Shown here one piece after another: positions 1 through 6,530 of a stretch of 19,342 nt of DNA. Position numbers and translations under genes: made by a program. The notes under the pieces were generated by a model. That model saw nothing but the letters and a program-made list of their open reading frames with translations, was not told where the DNA came from and did no database searches. How positions within the stretch are numbered: the first letter of the stretch is position 1; every line of letters begins with the position of its first letter. Source of the stretch: Acetothermia bacterium UBA7521 (GTDB lineage: Bacteria; Bipolaricaulota; Bipolaricaulia; Bipolaricaulales; Bipolaricaulaceae); the NCBI GenBank assembly GCA_002479455.1, contig DLNB01000064.1, forward strand, positions 1 to 19,342. The letters run 5' to 3'.

Positions 1-50
1 GAGCTGGCTCTAGCGAGGTTCGGCCACCCAACCCACACGATTCCCGGAAG

Positions 51-79
51 AGAAGGGGCCGCCAACGGCGGCCCCTTCT
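51..79 (-). terminator. Rho-independent terminator of the first secreted-protein gene
   Basis: A perfect 13-bp stem (arms 51-63 and 67-79) closes a 3-nt AAC loop and lies just downstream of the minus-strand gene ending at 103. The stem is very GC-rich (GGGGCCGCC core) and has short T/C-rich flanks, so it may also stop transcription entering from the left. Its core matches the terminator at 6480-6503. Confidence 0.75.
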
Positions 80-102
80 TGAGATCGATCCAGGTCGCGT
101 CT

Positions 103-771
103 CTACAAGCCGAGAGCTTGAAGGATGAGCGACCAGTCCAGCGCGTCCATGAACTTCTCCACCGTGTCCAGGCCGAATGAGCTGACGAGCGTGATCAGGA
201 GGTTCTCAACACCCTCCGCGGGCGCGACCATGAGCATGCCGCTGAGGATCTCCGGGCTCAGTCCGAGCTGGCCCAATGAGACGGCGAGGGTTGTGTTGAC
301 GGTGAAAAACTCAGTGAGGAGCGTGGCGAACGCCTGCGAGTCAGCGTCGCGGAGCGAGACCAGCCCGCCCGCAATCACCTTGACCAGCGCCGGGACCGTG
401 GCGAAATAGGGCATACCCACCGGCTTCTCGCCGATGAGCCACATCACCAGCACGGGCTGGGTCTCCATGGGCTCCCAGCGCAACTCGACGAACCCGCCTG
501 GGGCGAGCTTGCCCTGAAACAGGAACTCCTCGCCCGTATCCGTTCCCGTGACGTTCTGCAGTCCGCCGAACACCTCGACCTTACCGACGATCGCTACTGG
601 TCCGGCGAACGCGATGTGGAGCCCGGTCACCGTTTGGCCCGACGTGTTTCCGAACCAGTGAATGGTCCGCGTACCCACGGTGAACACCCGCATTTCCACG
701 CCCTGGGCCATGGCCAGGCCTGCCAACGCCAGCAACAAACCGAGGAAGAGCGCACACTTCTTGGTGAACAT
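103..771 (-). CDS. Secreted protein of unknown function
   Basis: I do not recognise this 222-residue protein. It starts with a clear Sec signal peptide: two lysines (K4, K5), a leucine/alanine-rich core, and an AMA-Q type cleavage site near residues 21-23. The mature part looks beta-rich at first (about residues 25-120), then becomes hydrophobic and helical with no recognisable catalytic motif. A periplasmic or surface location is likely. I chose the ATG at 771 because a near-perfect GGAGGTGA Shine-Dalgarno lies 7 nt upstream; an in-frame GTG at 780 overlaps that site and is unlikely. A good promoter precedes the gene and a strong terminator follows it, so it is probably monocistronic and divergent from the lipoprotein gene at 920. 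Confidence 0.8.
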   Translation of the reverse strand: MFTKKCALFLGLLLALAGLAMAQGVEMRVFTVGTRTIHWFGNTSGQTVTGLHIAFAGPVAIVGKVEVFGGLQNVTGTDTGEEFLFQGKLAPGGFVELRWEPMETQPVLVMWLIGEKPVGMPYFATVPALVKVIAGGLVSLRDADSQAFATLLTEFFTVNTTLAVSLGQLGLSPEILSGMLMVAPAEGVENLLITLVSSFGLDTVEKFMDALDWSLILQALGL

Positions 772-801
772 ACGGATCACCTCCCCTGAAGATGAGAAAG
801 C

Positions 802-830
802 ATTCTAGGGCGTTGGTGGTAGGATGGCAA
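802..830 (-). promoter_or_regulatory. Sigma70-type promoter for the first secreted-protein gene
   Basis: On the minus strand, TTGCCA (830 to 825) and TAGAAT (807 to 802) are separated by 17 bp, about 31 bp before the start codon at 771. Both hexamers are close to consensus and the spacing is ideal. Seen by eye only. Confidence 0.55.
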
Positions 831-919
831 GCAGTCTCGGGGCGATGTCGCCTCGGGGCATCGGCCGGAGCACCGCCCCGCGATCGTACGCGGTATCATG
901 TCGTGTGGGAAGGCTGAAC

Positions 920-1837
920 ATGAGCACGAAAGGGCGTCGTCTGCAGGCGTGGGGGGTCGGGATTGCACTCGCTGTAGCGGGGTTCAGCCTCACGGCGTGC
1001 GACGAGTGGACATTCGGTCCCTTCCGCATCGAGGCGAGCGAGGTCGAGCACCGCGCGCTGCCCGCGGAGGGATCGGTACGCCTGGTGGTCGAGTCATCGA
1101 ACGGCCGGGTCACCGTCCGTGGCGAGAGCGGTCTGCAGGCTACTTCCGTCACGGCGACGAAGCGCAGCCGGGGACAAACCCTTGCCGACGCGGAGCGGAG
1201 GCTTGACCAGCTCGAATACACGGTGACGTCGGACGGGGTGTCCATCCTGCTCCGATACCGACAGGCGGATCAACCAGGGGACGTCGGACGATACAGCGGC
1301 GTGGACTTCGAGGTGGTCGTCCCCCAGCAGGCGGAGGTCGAGGTGCGCACCTCGAACGGTTCCATCGAGGTGGGCTCGATCATGGGACCGGTGCATCTCG
1401 TCACCTCGAACGGGGCGATCCACCTCCAGGAGAGCGTGGGAACCGCGTATCTCGCGACAAGCAACGGCCGGGTGTCGGTGGCAGACGGCGTGGGGGACTT
1501 GACGATTCGCACATCGAACGGCGAGATCCGCCTGGAGCGGGTTCGGGGTCGGGTGGATGGGGAGACGAGCAACGGTTGGATTCACTACGCCGGACAACCG
1601 GAGGGAAGCGCGCTCAACCGTCTGCGGACGAGCAACGGCGGTGTGGTCGTGCGCGTGCCGAGGGCGGCGGCGATCGCGTTCCGAGCGAGTGTGAGCAACG
1701 GGAGCATCTCCACGGACCTCTTCCTTGTTGGTGGCACAGAAGGGAGGAACTGGAACGCGGTTCTGAACCCTCCCGCTGCGACCGAGATGGACCTGCGGAC
1801 GAGCAACGGCACGATCCGCATCGAGGCCGCCGACTGA
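920..1837 (+). CDS. DUF4097-like lipoprotein with repeated SNG motifs
   Basis: This 305-residue protein has a lipoprotein signal: basic K4/R6/R7, a hydrophobic core, and a lipobox ending LTAC with the lipidated Cys27 followed by Asp28. The body contains nine copies of an S-N-G turn, most of them T-S-N-G, spaced roughly 18-35 residues apart and followed by short hydrophobic beta strands. This periodic pattern is typical of the DUF4097/DUF4098 adhesin-like family, thought to form a right-handed beta solenoid. The function is unknown; an envelope-attached scaffold or adhesin is the usual guess. The start at 920 is chosen because it places the signal peptide at the N terminus and has GGAAGG about 6 nt upstream; the frame is open further upstream to 824 without a signal-like sequence. 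It is divergent from the gene at 771. Confidence 0.8.
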   Translation: MSTKGRRLQAWGVGIALAVAGFSLTACDEWTFGPFRIEASEVEHRALPAEGSVRLVVESSNGRVTVRGESGLQATSVTATKRSRGQTLADAERRLDQLEYTVTSDGVSILLRYRQADQPGDVGRYSGVDFEVVVPQQAEVEVRTSNGSIEVGSIMGPVHLVTSNGAIHLQESVGTAYLATSNGRVSVADGVGDLTIRTSNGEIRLERVRGRVDGETSNGWIHYAGQPEGSALNRLRTSNGGVVVRVPRAAAIAFRASVSNGSISTDLFLVGGTEGRNWNAVLNPPAATEMDLRTSNGTIRIEAAD

Positions 1838-1841
1838 CGCG

Positions 1842-2210
1842 GTGGGTCAGGACGTGTCCCAGAACCGGAAGCTGAGCCTGCACGAGATCGAGAGCTATCG
1901 GAAGCGCCATCCCTACGATCATGCGATCGAGGTGGAGGAGGGGAAGATCCGGCGCGAGAAGGCGGCTTCCGCCATCCTGCGGCGGAAGGGGACGGGGCGG
2001 ATCCGCCGCTGTCTGAACGGGCTTGGCGATCCGGGCGAGGATCTTGTGGTTGAGCAGTGCGAAGCATCAGCGATCCGCGAGCTGAGGAACGTGCTCGCGC
2101 ACAAGCGGAGGTTGGCGAGGTTCGCGGACGCGGAGCTGGACGGGACGGCTCTCCGCGGAGCGAGGTCCTCAGAGCGTGAACCTTCCATCGTTCGCGGGGA
2201 AGTCGGTTAG
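1842..2210 (+). CDS. Small charged protein of unknown function
   Basis: I do not recognise this 122-residue protein. It starts with GTG four bases after the preceding stop, so it is probably cotranscribed and translationally coupled to the lipoprotein gene; no clear Shine-Dalgarno is visible. The sequence is hydrophilic, rich in Arg, Glu and Lys, predicted helical by eye, with two cysteines and no membrane segment or signal peptide, suggesting a cytosolic protein. Third codon positions are strongly G/C, as in the neighbouring genes, which supports real coding. Long open frames on the opposite strand here look like shadows of this codon bias. A hairpin at 2221-2240 follows the stop. Confidence 0.55.
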   Translation: MGQDVSQNRKLSLHEIESYRKRHPYDHAIEVEEGKIRREKAASAILRRKGTGRIRRCLNGLGDPGEDLVVEQCEASAIRELRNVLAHKRRLARFADAELDGTALRGARSSEREPSIVRGEVG

Positions 2211-2220
2211 CCAAACTGAT

Positions 2221-2240
2221 CCCATCCCAGCCGGGGTGGG
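2221..2240 (+). terminator. Possible hairpin terminator
   Basis: An 8-bp stem with one G-U pair (arms 2221-2228 and 2233-2240) closes an AGCC tetraloop ten bases after the stop at 2210. There is no real T-tract (TTACAG follows), so termination is possible but unproven. Confidence 0.35.
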
Positions 2241-2370
2241 TTACAGACCTTCTCCTGCACAGGGCAAACGAATGACATGCCTTTGCTCTCCGTAACTCCT
2301 TCACGGACGCTCGATAACCTCTCCACCGCGGAGGATCACAGTGCCGATGAACGGACGGGAAGGAGGTTCG

Positions 2371-3000
2371 ATGCCGGAAAGTGAGATCCGCGTGAGAACA
2401 AGAGTTCTGCACAAGGGGATCATCCTCGTGGTGATCGGAGCGGCGTTGGTGGGAGGGATGGCGGCGTTGGCCTCGTCGCAAGGCAGGCCGTCGCTCGTTG
2501 CGCCCTACGCGGAGAACGTGCCTGTGGAAGGGACGGAGACGATCTACGGGTTGCCGCTGGCGTGGGAGAACGCCCAGGTGTTCGCCACGTGGTTCGACGT
2601 GGTCCGGTTGACCGGGCAGGAAGAGAAGGTCCTCGAGGTGGCCCTTGCTCCGCTGCGCGCCCCGTGTTGCGACGACAACCCCCTCTCCAAGTGTTGCTGC
2701 GAGCGCGGAGGGCTCATCTGCAATGTGGTACGCACTGCGCGCGGTCTGGGCGCCTACCTCGTTCACGAGGGGTACACGGCAGCCGAAGTTACGGCGGCGA
2801 TGGAGCAGTGGTTGCGGTTCATCCATGGCGATTACTATGTGGCCAAAGCCCTCGCTGAGCTGGGAGAGGATCCGCTCGAGTACGCTCTCTTCAAGCCCGA
2901 GAATGGGGCCTGCTACCGCAATCTGTGCACCGCCCCGCTTCGAGAAGGCGGCTGCGGGGGAATGGGTCCGCAGGTGATTGTGGAACGCCCTACGAGCTGA
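2371..3000 (+). CDS. Membrane-anchored cysteine-rich protein (PCYCGC-like)
   Basis: This 209-residue protein has a short basic N terminus, one hydrophobic segment (about residues 16-35) and an exported domain holding nine cysteines: C99, C100, C108-C110, C117, C181, C186 and C195. The central APCC ... KCCC ... C cluster, followed by an amphipathic region with G-Y-T and a W-L-R-F-I-H-G-D-Y-Y stretch near 147-156, resembles by eye the PCYCGC-type metal- or redox-associated extracytoplasmic proteins, though it is not a clean match. Metal binding or thiol chemistry is an inference. The start is set by an excellent AAGGAGG six bases before the ATG at 2371; an in-frame GTG at 2341 lacks such a site. 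A tetraloop terminator at 3027-3048 follows the stop, so it appears to be monocistronic. Confidence 0.75.
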   Translation: MPESEIRVRTRVLHKGIILVVIGAALVGGMAALASSQGRPSLVAPYAENVPVEGTETIYGLPLAWENAQVFATWFDVVRLTGQEEKVLEVALAPLRAPCCDDNPLSKCCCERGGLICNVVRTARGLGAYLVHEGYTAAEVTAAMEQWLRFIHGDYYVAKALAELGEDPLEYALFKPENGACYRNLCTAPLREGGCGGMGPQVIVERPTS

Positions 3001-3026
3001 GCGTCTCTCCTTGTGGGTTCATACCT

Positions 3027-3048
3027 GACCGCCCCTGCGGGGGCGGTC
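3027..3048 (+). terminator. Rho-independent terminator after the cysteine-rich gene
   Basis: A perfect 9-bp GC-rich stem (arms 3027-3035 and 3040-3048) closes a TGCG tetraloop, followed by CCTGTTGTGG, a weak T-run. It separates the cysteine-rich gene from the lipoate operon. Confidence 0.6.
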
Positions 3049-3051
3049 CTG

Positions 3052-3078
3052 TTGTGGGGTCGGTGGGGACCTTAGAAT
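3052..3078 (+). promoter_or_regulatory. Possible promoter of the lipoate operon
   Basis: TAGAAT at 3073-3078 is a good -10 element placed 21 bp before the start codon at 3100. TTGTGG at 3052-3057 is the best -35 candidate, but the 15-bp spacing is short and the match is only partial. Its position between a terminator and the first gene of the operon supports it. Confidence 0.4.
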
Positions 3079-3099
3079 GGGGCACGAAAGGAGGTCATG

Positions 3100-3330
3100 A
3101 TGGACATCGTCGTGCCCGACCTCGGAGAGGTAGGCGAGGTCAAGCTCGTGCGCTGGTTGGCGGCCTTGGGAGAGAGCCTCGAGGTAGGGGAAGCGGTGGC
3201 CGAGGTCGAGGCGGACAAGGCGGTGTTCGTCGTCGAGGCGCCGGCCGCCGGGGTTCTGGAACGGATCCTCGTTCCCCAAGGGCAGCCTACCCGTCCCGGA
3301 GAGGCGATTGCCCGCTTGAGAAACGGTTGA
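3100..3330 (+). CDS. Free-standing lipoyl-domain carrier protein
   Basis: This 76-residue protein is a single complete biotinyl/lipoyl domain of the type found at the N terminus of 2-oxoacid dehydrogenase E2 subunits. It has the hallmark E-A-D-K-A hairpin, whose lysine is the expected lipoylation site, followed by V-V-E-A-P-A-A-G-V-L and the usual closing strands. No E2 core, E3-binding domain or linker follows: the stop overlaps the TTG start of lipB. It is too short and has the wrong motif for a glycine-cleavage H protein. AAAGGAGG lies 5 nt before this ATG; the adjacent ATG at 3097 would have only 2 nt spacing. Inference: a dedicated acceptor for the lipoate enzymes encoded downstream, or a carrier for a distant complex. 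A biotin carrier role is less likely because the lysine is not flanked by methionines. Confidence 0.85.
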   Translation: MDIVVPDLGEVGEVKLVRWLAALGESLEVGEAVAEVEADKAVFVVEAPAAGVLERILVPQGQPTRPGEAIARLRNG

Positions 3331-4019
3331 CTGTCCTCTACACCGATCTCGGGAGGGTCCGATACGGGCCGGCTCTGGCGCTCCAGCACCGCCTTCACGC
3401 CTTGCGGCGGGCGGGAGGGGTAGGGGATGTCGTCCTGTTCCTGGAGCACGAGCCGGTGATCACAATCGGACGGGGAGGCGACCGCAGCCACATCCTTGCC
3501 CCACGGGACGAACTCGCCCGGGCCGGGGTCGAGGTGTTTCCCGTGGAACGCGGTGGCGACGTGACGTACCACGGACCTGGCCAGCTTGTCCTGTACCCGA
3601 TTCTCGACCTGCGGGCGCGGGGCAAGGATGTGCACCGTCACGTGGGGGATCTGGAGGAGATCATGATCCGGACCGCCCAGTCATTTGGGGTCGTGGTCCG
3701 GCGCCGCGAAGGGTTCCCCGGAGCCTGGCACGATCAAGGCAAACTGGGGGCAGTGGGGATTCACGTGCGGAACTGGATCACGATGCACGGGCTCGCGTTC
3801 AACGTGAACCTCGACCCGGATGGGTTCCAGTGGATCATCCCGTGCGGGATAGCGGGGGCGAAGGCAGTGTCGCTGGCCGACCTTGCCGGGCACCCGGTCC
3901 CCATGGACGAGGTACGTGAGGCGATGCTCGTCGCAGTGCGGGACGTGTTGGGGGTCGACCTCGTCCCGGTACGAGGAGAGGTGATCTCGGAATGGCGGAC
4001 GACAAGCCCGACTGGCTGA
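3327..4019 (+). CDS. lipB: Octanoyl-[acyl carrier protein]:protein N-octanoyltransferase LipB
   Basis: LipB transfers the octanoyl chain from acyl carrier protein to the lysine of a lipoyl domain, the first step of de novo lipoate assembly in the cytosol. At 230 residues the protein is near the usual length (about 210-230). Visible family motifs are R-G-G-D-V-T-Y-H-G-P-G-Q-L, the G-K-L-G-A-V-G segment with catalytic Lys139, and N-P-C-G-type IIPCGIAG with catalytic Cys173. The TTG start at 3327 overlaps the TGA of the lipoyl-domain gene (TTGA), a coupling arrangement; the frame is open further upstream, but that part does not resemble LipB. Its 3' end overlaps lipA by 28 bp. Both contacts point to one polycistronic transcript. 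Confidence 0.92.
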   Translation: MTVLYTDLGRVRYGPALALQHRLHALRRAGGVGDVVLFLEHEPVITIGRGGDRSHILAPRDELARAGVEVFPVERGGDVTYHGPGQLVLYPILDLRARGKDVHRHVGDLEEIMIRTAQSFGVVVRRREGFPGAWHDQGKLGAVGIHVRNWITMHGLAFNVNLDPDGFQWIIPCGIAGAKAVSLADLAGHPVPMDEVREAMLVAVRDVLGVDLVPVRGEVISEWRTTSPTG

Positions 4020-4858
4020 AGATTACGGTCTCGGCGGACGCTGCGGCCGTCGCGCGCCGGGTGGACGCCGCCCTGACCAGGCATCAGGTTCACACCGTGT
4101 GCCGATCTGCCCGGTGCCCGAACCTGCCCACGTGCTGGGGGCACGGGACGGCAACGTTCATGATCCTCGGCGACGTGTGCACGCGGTCGTGCCGATTCTG
4201 CGCCGTGAGCCATGGGTGCCCCTTGCCCCCCGACCCCGGCGAGCCGGAGCGTCTGACCGACCTCGTGGCTGAGCTCGGGCTACGGCATACGGTGTTGACC
4301 TCGGTGGATCGGGACGACCTCCCCGATGGAGGGGCGACCCACTACGCGCAGGCTATCAGGAGCGTTCGGTGCCGAGCGCCGCGGGCGATCGTGGAGGCGC
4401 TCATCCCCGACTTCGCCGGAGACCGAGACGCCTTGAAGACGGTCCTTGCGGTGAAGCCCCACGTGGTGGGGCACAACCTGGAGACGGTGCGACGGCTGAC
4501 TCCGGACGTGCGTGACCGTCGTGCGGGGTACGACCTTTCGCTGTCTGTTCTGGGCGCCCTCAAGGAGATGTCCCCCGATCTCGTCACGAAGTCGTCCCTT
4601 CTCCTCGGGCTCGGCGAGACAGACGACGAGGTGGGCGAAGCCCTGGGCGACCTGCGAGAGGTGGGGACAGATGTGGTGGTCCTGGGTCAGTACCTGCGCC
4701 CCACACCGCGCCAGCTCCCGGTGAAGAGGTACGTGCCTCCGGACGAATTCCGCCTCTGGGAAGAGAGAGCGGGAAGGCTTGGGTTCAGAGCCGTGGTCTC
4801 CACGCCGCTTGCCCGGACTTCGTTTCGTGCTGCTGACGCGTACGCCTTGCTGCGATGA
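3992..4858 (+). CDS. lipA: Lipoyl synthase LipA (radical SAM)
   Basis: LipA inserts two sulfurs at C6 and C8 of protein-bound octanoyl groups using a radical SAM 4Fe-4S cluster and a sacrificial auxiliary cluster. The 288-residue protein shows both: auxiliary ligands C37-x4-C42-x5-C48 and the radical SAM triad C63-x3-C67-x2-C70 in CTRSCRFC. The length is typical. The C-terminal serine motif that contributes a ligand to the auxiliary cluster is normally R-S-S-Y; here it reads R275-T-S-F278, a mild departure. GGAGAGGTGA precedes the ATG. The start lies 28 bp inside lipB and the stop overlaps the next start as ATGA, so translation of the three genes is probably coupled. Confidence 0.95.
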   Translation: MADDKPDWLKITVSADAAAVARRVDAALTRHQVHTVCRSARCPNLPTCWGHGTATFMILGDVCTRSCRFCAVSHGCPLPPDPGEPERLTDLVAELGLRHTVLTSVDRDDLPDGGATHYAQAIRSVRCRAPRAIVEALIPDFAGDRDALKTVLAVKPHVVGHNLETVRRLTPDVRDRRAGYDLSLSVLGALKEMSPDLVTKSSLLLGLGETDDEVGEALGDLREVGTDVVVLGQYLRPTPRQLPVKRYVPPDEFRLWEERAGRLGFRAVVSTPLARTSFRAADAYALLR

Positions 4859-5565
4859 GGGTTCTCCTCGACCTCGCGTACCGCGACCCGCGTCTCAACC
4901 TCGCCCTCGACGAGGCGATCCTCCGTGAAGTCGCTCAGAACGTGAGCGAACCGACCCTGCGCGTGTGGCGGAACGGGAGGTGCGTGGTGGTGGGTCGGGG
5001 GCAGAGGGTCGAGGACGAGGCCGACCTCGCGGCGTGCCACAGGCTGGGGATTCCCGTGGTCGGGCGGGCTTCGGGTGGAGGCGCGGTGTACCATCACCCG
5101 GGGAACCTCAACTTCTCCCTGTTCCTTTCGCTGGTTTCTCCGTGGACATCGGTGCGAGAATCCCAGAACACGATTTCCAGGCTTCTCGCCCAAGCGATCC
5201 AAGAGAGGCTGGGAGCGGAGACGGACGAGAGGGATGGGGCGGTGTTCGTTTGCGGGTCGAAGGTCTCCGGCTCGGCCCAGTTACGGCGGCGAGCACTCCT
5301 CCACCACGGTACGCTCCTCTTCTCTCCGGACATGGTCGAGATGGAGGACGTTCTCCTCGCCCATCGGGCTGGGTACTGCCCCCAGGGGGTTCCCTCCCGA
5401 CCGTCCGCGGTCGGCGATCTGTCGTCATTGCTGGGACGGGAGGTGACGATCGAGGATGCGATCCGCACTGTCCTCAACGCATTCCGACCTCTGGGCTTTG
5501 CGGGACGGGACACGATCTCCCTCCGGGAGTGGGCGCTCGCCGATGCCCTCTCCCGTGCGCCCTGA
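4855..5565 (+). CDS. Lipoate-protein ligase A-like / octanoyltransferase family protein
   Basis: A 236-residue member of the biotin/lipoate ligase fold. Residues 71-88 form the family signature (R-A-S-G-G-G-A-V-Y-H, then P-G-N-L-N-F), and G-S-K136-V-S-G-S-A-Q carries the catalytic lysine, followed by H-H-G-T-L-L. It lacks the C-terminal accessory domain of E. coli LplA (about 338 residues), so it could be an LplA catalytic domain needing a partner, a LipM-type octanoyltransferase, or an amidotransferase. With LipB and LipA upstream, salvage of free lipoate or relay of lipoyl groups between proteins are the likeliest roles. Its ATG overlaps the lipA stop (ATGA). Confidence 0.85.
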   Translation: MRVLLDLAYRDPRLNLALDEAILREVAQNVSEPTLRVWRNGRCVVVGRGQRVEDEADLAACHRLGIPVVGRASGGGAVYHHPGNLNFSLFLSLVSPWTSVRESQNTISRLLAQAIQERLGAETDERDGAVFVCGSKVSGSAQLRRRALLHHGTLLFSPDMVEMEDVLLAHRAGYCPQGVPSRPSAVGDLSSLLGREVTIEDAIRTVLNAFRPLGFAGRDTISLREWALADALSRAP

Positions 5566-5575
5566 GGGAGCTGAG

Positions 5576-6145
5576 ATGCTGGCTCCCCACGACCGTGTGA
5601 CGGTGGAGTGGCAGCTCGGCCGTCCGCCGACGGGGGCCCTCGCGGTGGCTCACCGCTGCCCGTACGGGTACCCACAGGTGATCTTCACCCATCCACTGCA
5701 TCGGACGGGAAGCGAGTTTATCGTGTTCCCAACCTTGTTCTGGCTCTCGTGTCCGTTCCTCGCTGCCGAGGTGTCGCGCCTTGAATCCGCGGGAGCGGTG
5801 CGGAGGTTCGAGGCCCGACTCGCTGCTGAGCCCGATCTGTCTTCCCAGTACGCCGCTGCCCATGACGCTTACCGCAAGGAGCGACTCACTCTTCTCTCCT
5901 CCGAAGACCGGGAGTTCCTCCGTCGGGTGAACGCCCTCGACCGGATGGAAACGGGGATTGCCGGGCTGAGCAACCCCAGGCGCGTGAAGTGCCTCCATTC
6001 TCATCTGGCCCATTTCCTCGCCCGCAGGGGGAACCCGATCGGCGAGGCTGTGGCGGCAGGTCTACCGCGGCTCTTCTGCCTTCCCGAGCGGGTGGGCTGC
6101 GCGGAGGCGGTGCGGGAGAAGGCATCGCAGGGTTGTCAACCCTGA
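5576..6145 (+). CDS. DUF501 family protein
   Basis: This 189-residue protein matches the DUF501 pattern: an N-terminal Q-L-G-R-P-P segment, R-C-P-Y-G-Y-P-Q-V-I, then F-P-T-L-F-W-L-S-C-P and V-S-R-L-E. A later conserved-looking stretch, V-K-C-L-H-S-H-L-A-H-F-L, has histidines and a cysteine that could bind metal. The function of the family is unknown. The ATG at 5576 follows the ligase stop by 10 bp with GAGGGAG upstream, so it is likely the last gene of the lipoate operon; the frame is open further upstream, but that part overlaps the ligase gene and does not match the family. The 3' end carries the -35 element of the next gene. Confidence 0.8.
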   Translation: MLAPHDRVTVEWQLGRPPTGALAVAHRCPYGYPQVIFTHPLHRTGSEFIVFPTLFWLSCPFLAAEVSRLESAGAVRRFEARLAAEPDLSSQYAAAHDAYRKERLTLLSSEDREFLRRVNALDRMETGIAGLSNPRRVKCLHSHLAHFLARRGNPIGEAVAAGLPRLFCLPERVGCAEAVREKASQGCQP

Positions 6146-6162
6146 ACCCCGTTCCCTATACT
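6128..6162 (+). promoter_or_regulatory. Promoter with overlapping palindrome upstream of the DUF4282-like gene
   Basis: TTGTCA (6133-6138) and TATACT (6157-6162) are separated by 18 bp and lie 21 bp before the ATG at 6184, one of the clearest promoters in the window. A perfect 17-bp palindrome, CAGGGTTG-T-CAACCCTG (6128-6144), covers the -35 hexamer and the stop codon of the upstream gene; this is an operator-like position. Confidence 0.55.
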
Positions 6163-6183
6163 GCCCCTCCAAAGGAGGCAACC

Positions 6184-6456
6184 ATGCAGGAGTACCTCAC
6201 GTTCCGAAAGATGTTCACGCCGGTGGCGATCCAGGTCATCTTCTGGATTGGCGTTCTGGCGTGTGTGGTGTTCGGACTGGTGTCCATTGTGAATGGCGCC
6301 TCGGCCCGTTACGGAGGGGGATCTCAGGTGCTGAGCGGCATCGTGACCCTCGTCCTCGGGCCGATCGCTGTACGGATCTGGTGCGAGCTGCTGATCGTGG
6401 TGTTCCGGATACTGGATACCCTGGGCGAGATCAAGAACAAGCTGGGGAAGAGCTGA
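6184..6456 (+). CDS. DUF4282-like small membrane protein
   Basis: A 90-residue protein with an N-terminal F-R-K-M-F-T-P segment, a first transmembrane helix (about residues 14-37), a short glycine/serine loop, and a second hydrophobic stretch (about 50-75) that includes G-P-I-A-V-R-I-W-C-E-L, followed by a basic tail. This arrangement is typical of DUF4282 proteins, small two-helix inner-membrane proteins of unknown function. AAAGGAGG lies just before the ATG. It has its own promoter at 6133-6162 and a terminator at 6480-6503, so it is probably expressed alone. Confidence 0.75.
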   Translation: MQEYLTFRKMFTPVAIQVIFWIGVLACVVFGLVSIVNGASARYGGGSQVLSGIVTLVLGPIAVRIWCELLIVVFRILDTLGEIKNKLGKS

Positions 6457-6479
6457 TCCTCGGGGAATCGAAGATGAAA

Positions 6480-6503
6480 AGGGGCCGCCCACGGGCGGCC
6501 CCT
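6480..6503. terminator. Bidirectional terminator between convergent genes
   Basis: A perfect GC-rich inverted repeat, AGGGGCCGCCC (6480-6490) and GGGCGGCCCCT (6493-6503), lies between the plus-strand gene ending at 6456 and the minus-strand gene ending at 6531. A CTTCTT run follows on the plus strand and TTTT on the minus strand, so it should work both ways. Confidence 0.8.
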
Positions 6504-6530
6504 CTTCTTGGGTCTAGAAGCAAGGGGTCT

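Noticed and set aside
1585..2826. 413-codon minus-strand open frame
   Set aside because: It runs antisense to three plus-strand genes, is rich in Arg/Pro/Ser as expected from the reverse of high-GC codons, and has no ribosome site or domain.
2925..3326. Extension of the lipB frame upstream of TTG 3327
   Set aside because: The added 134 codons cover a terminator and the lipoyl-domain gene and do not resemble LipB.
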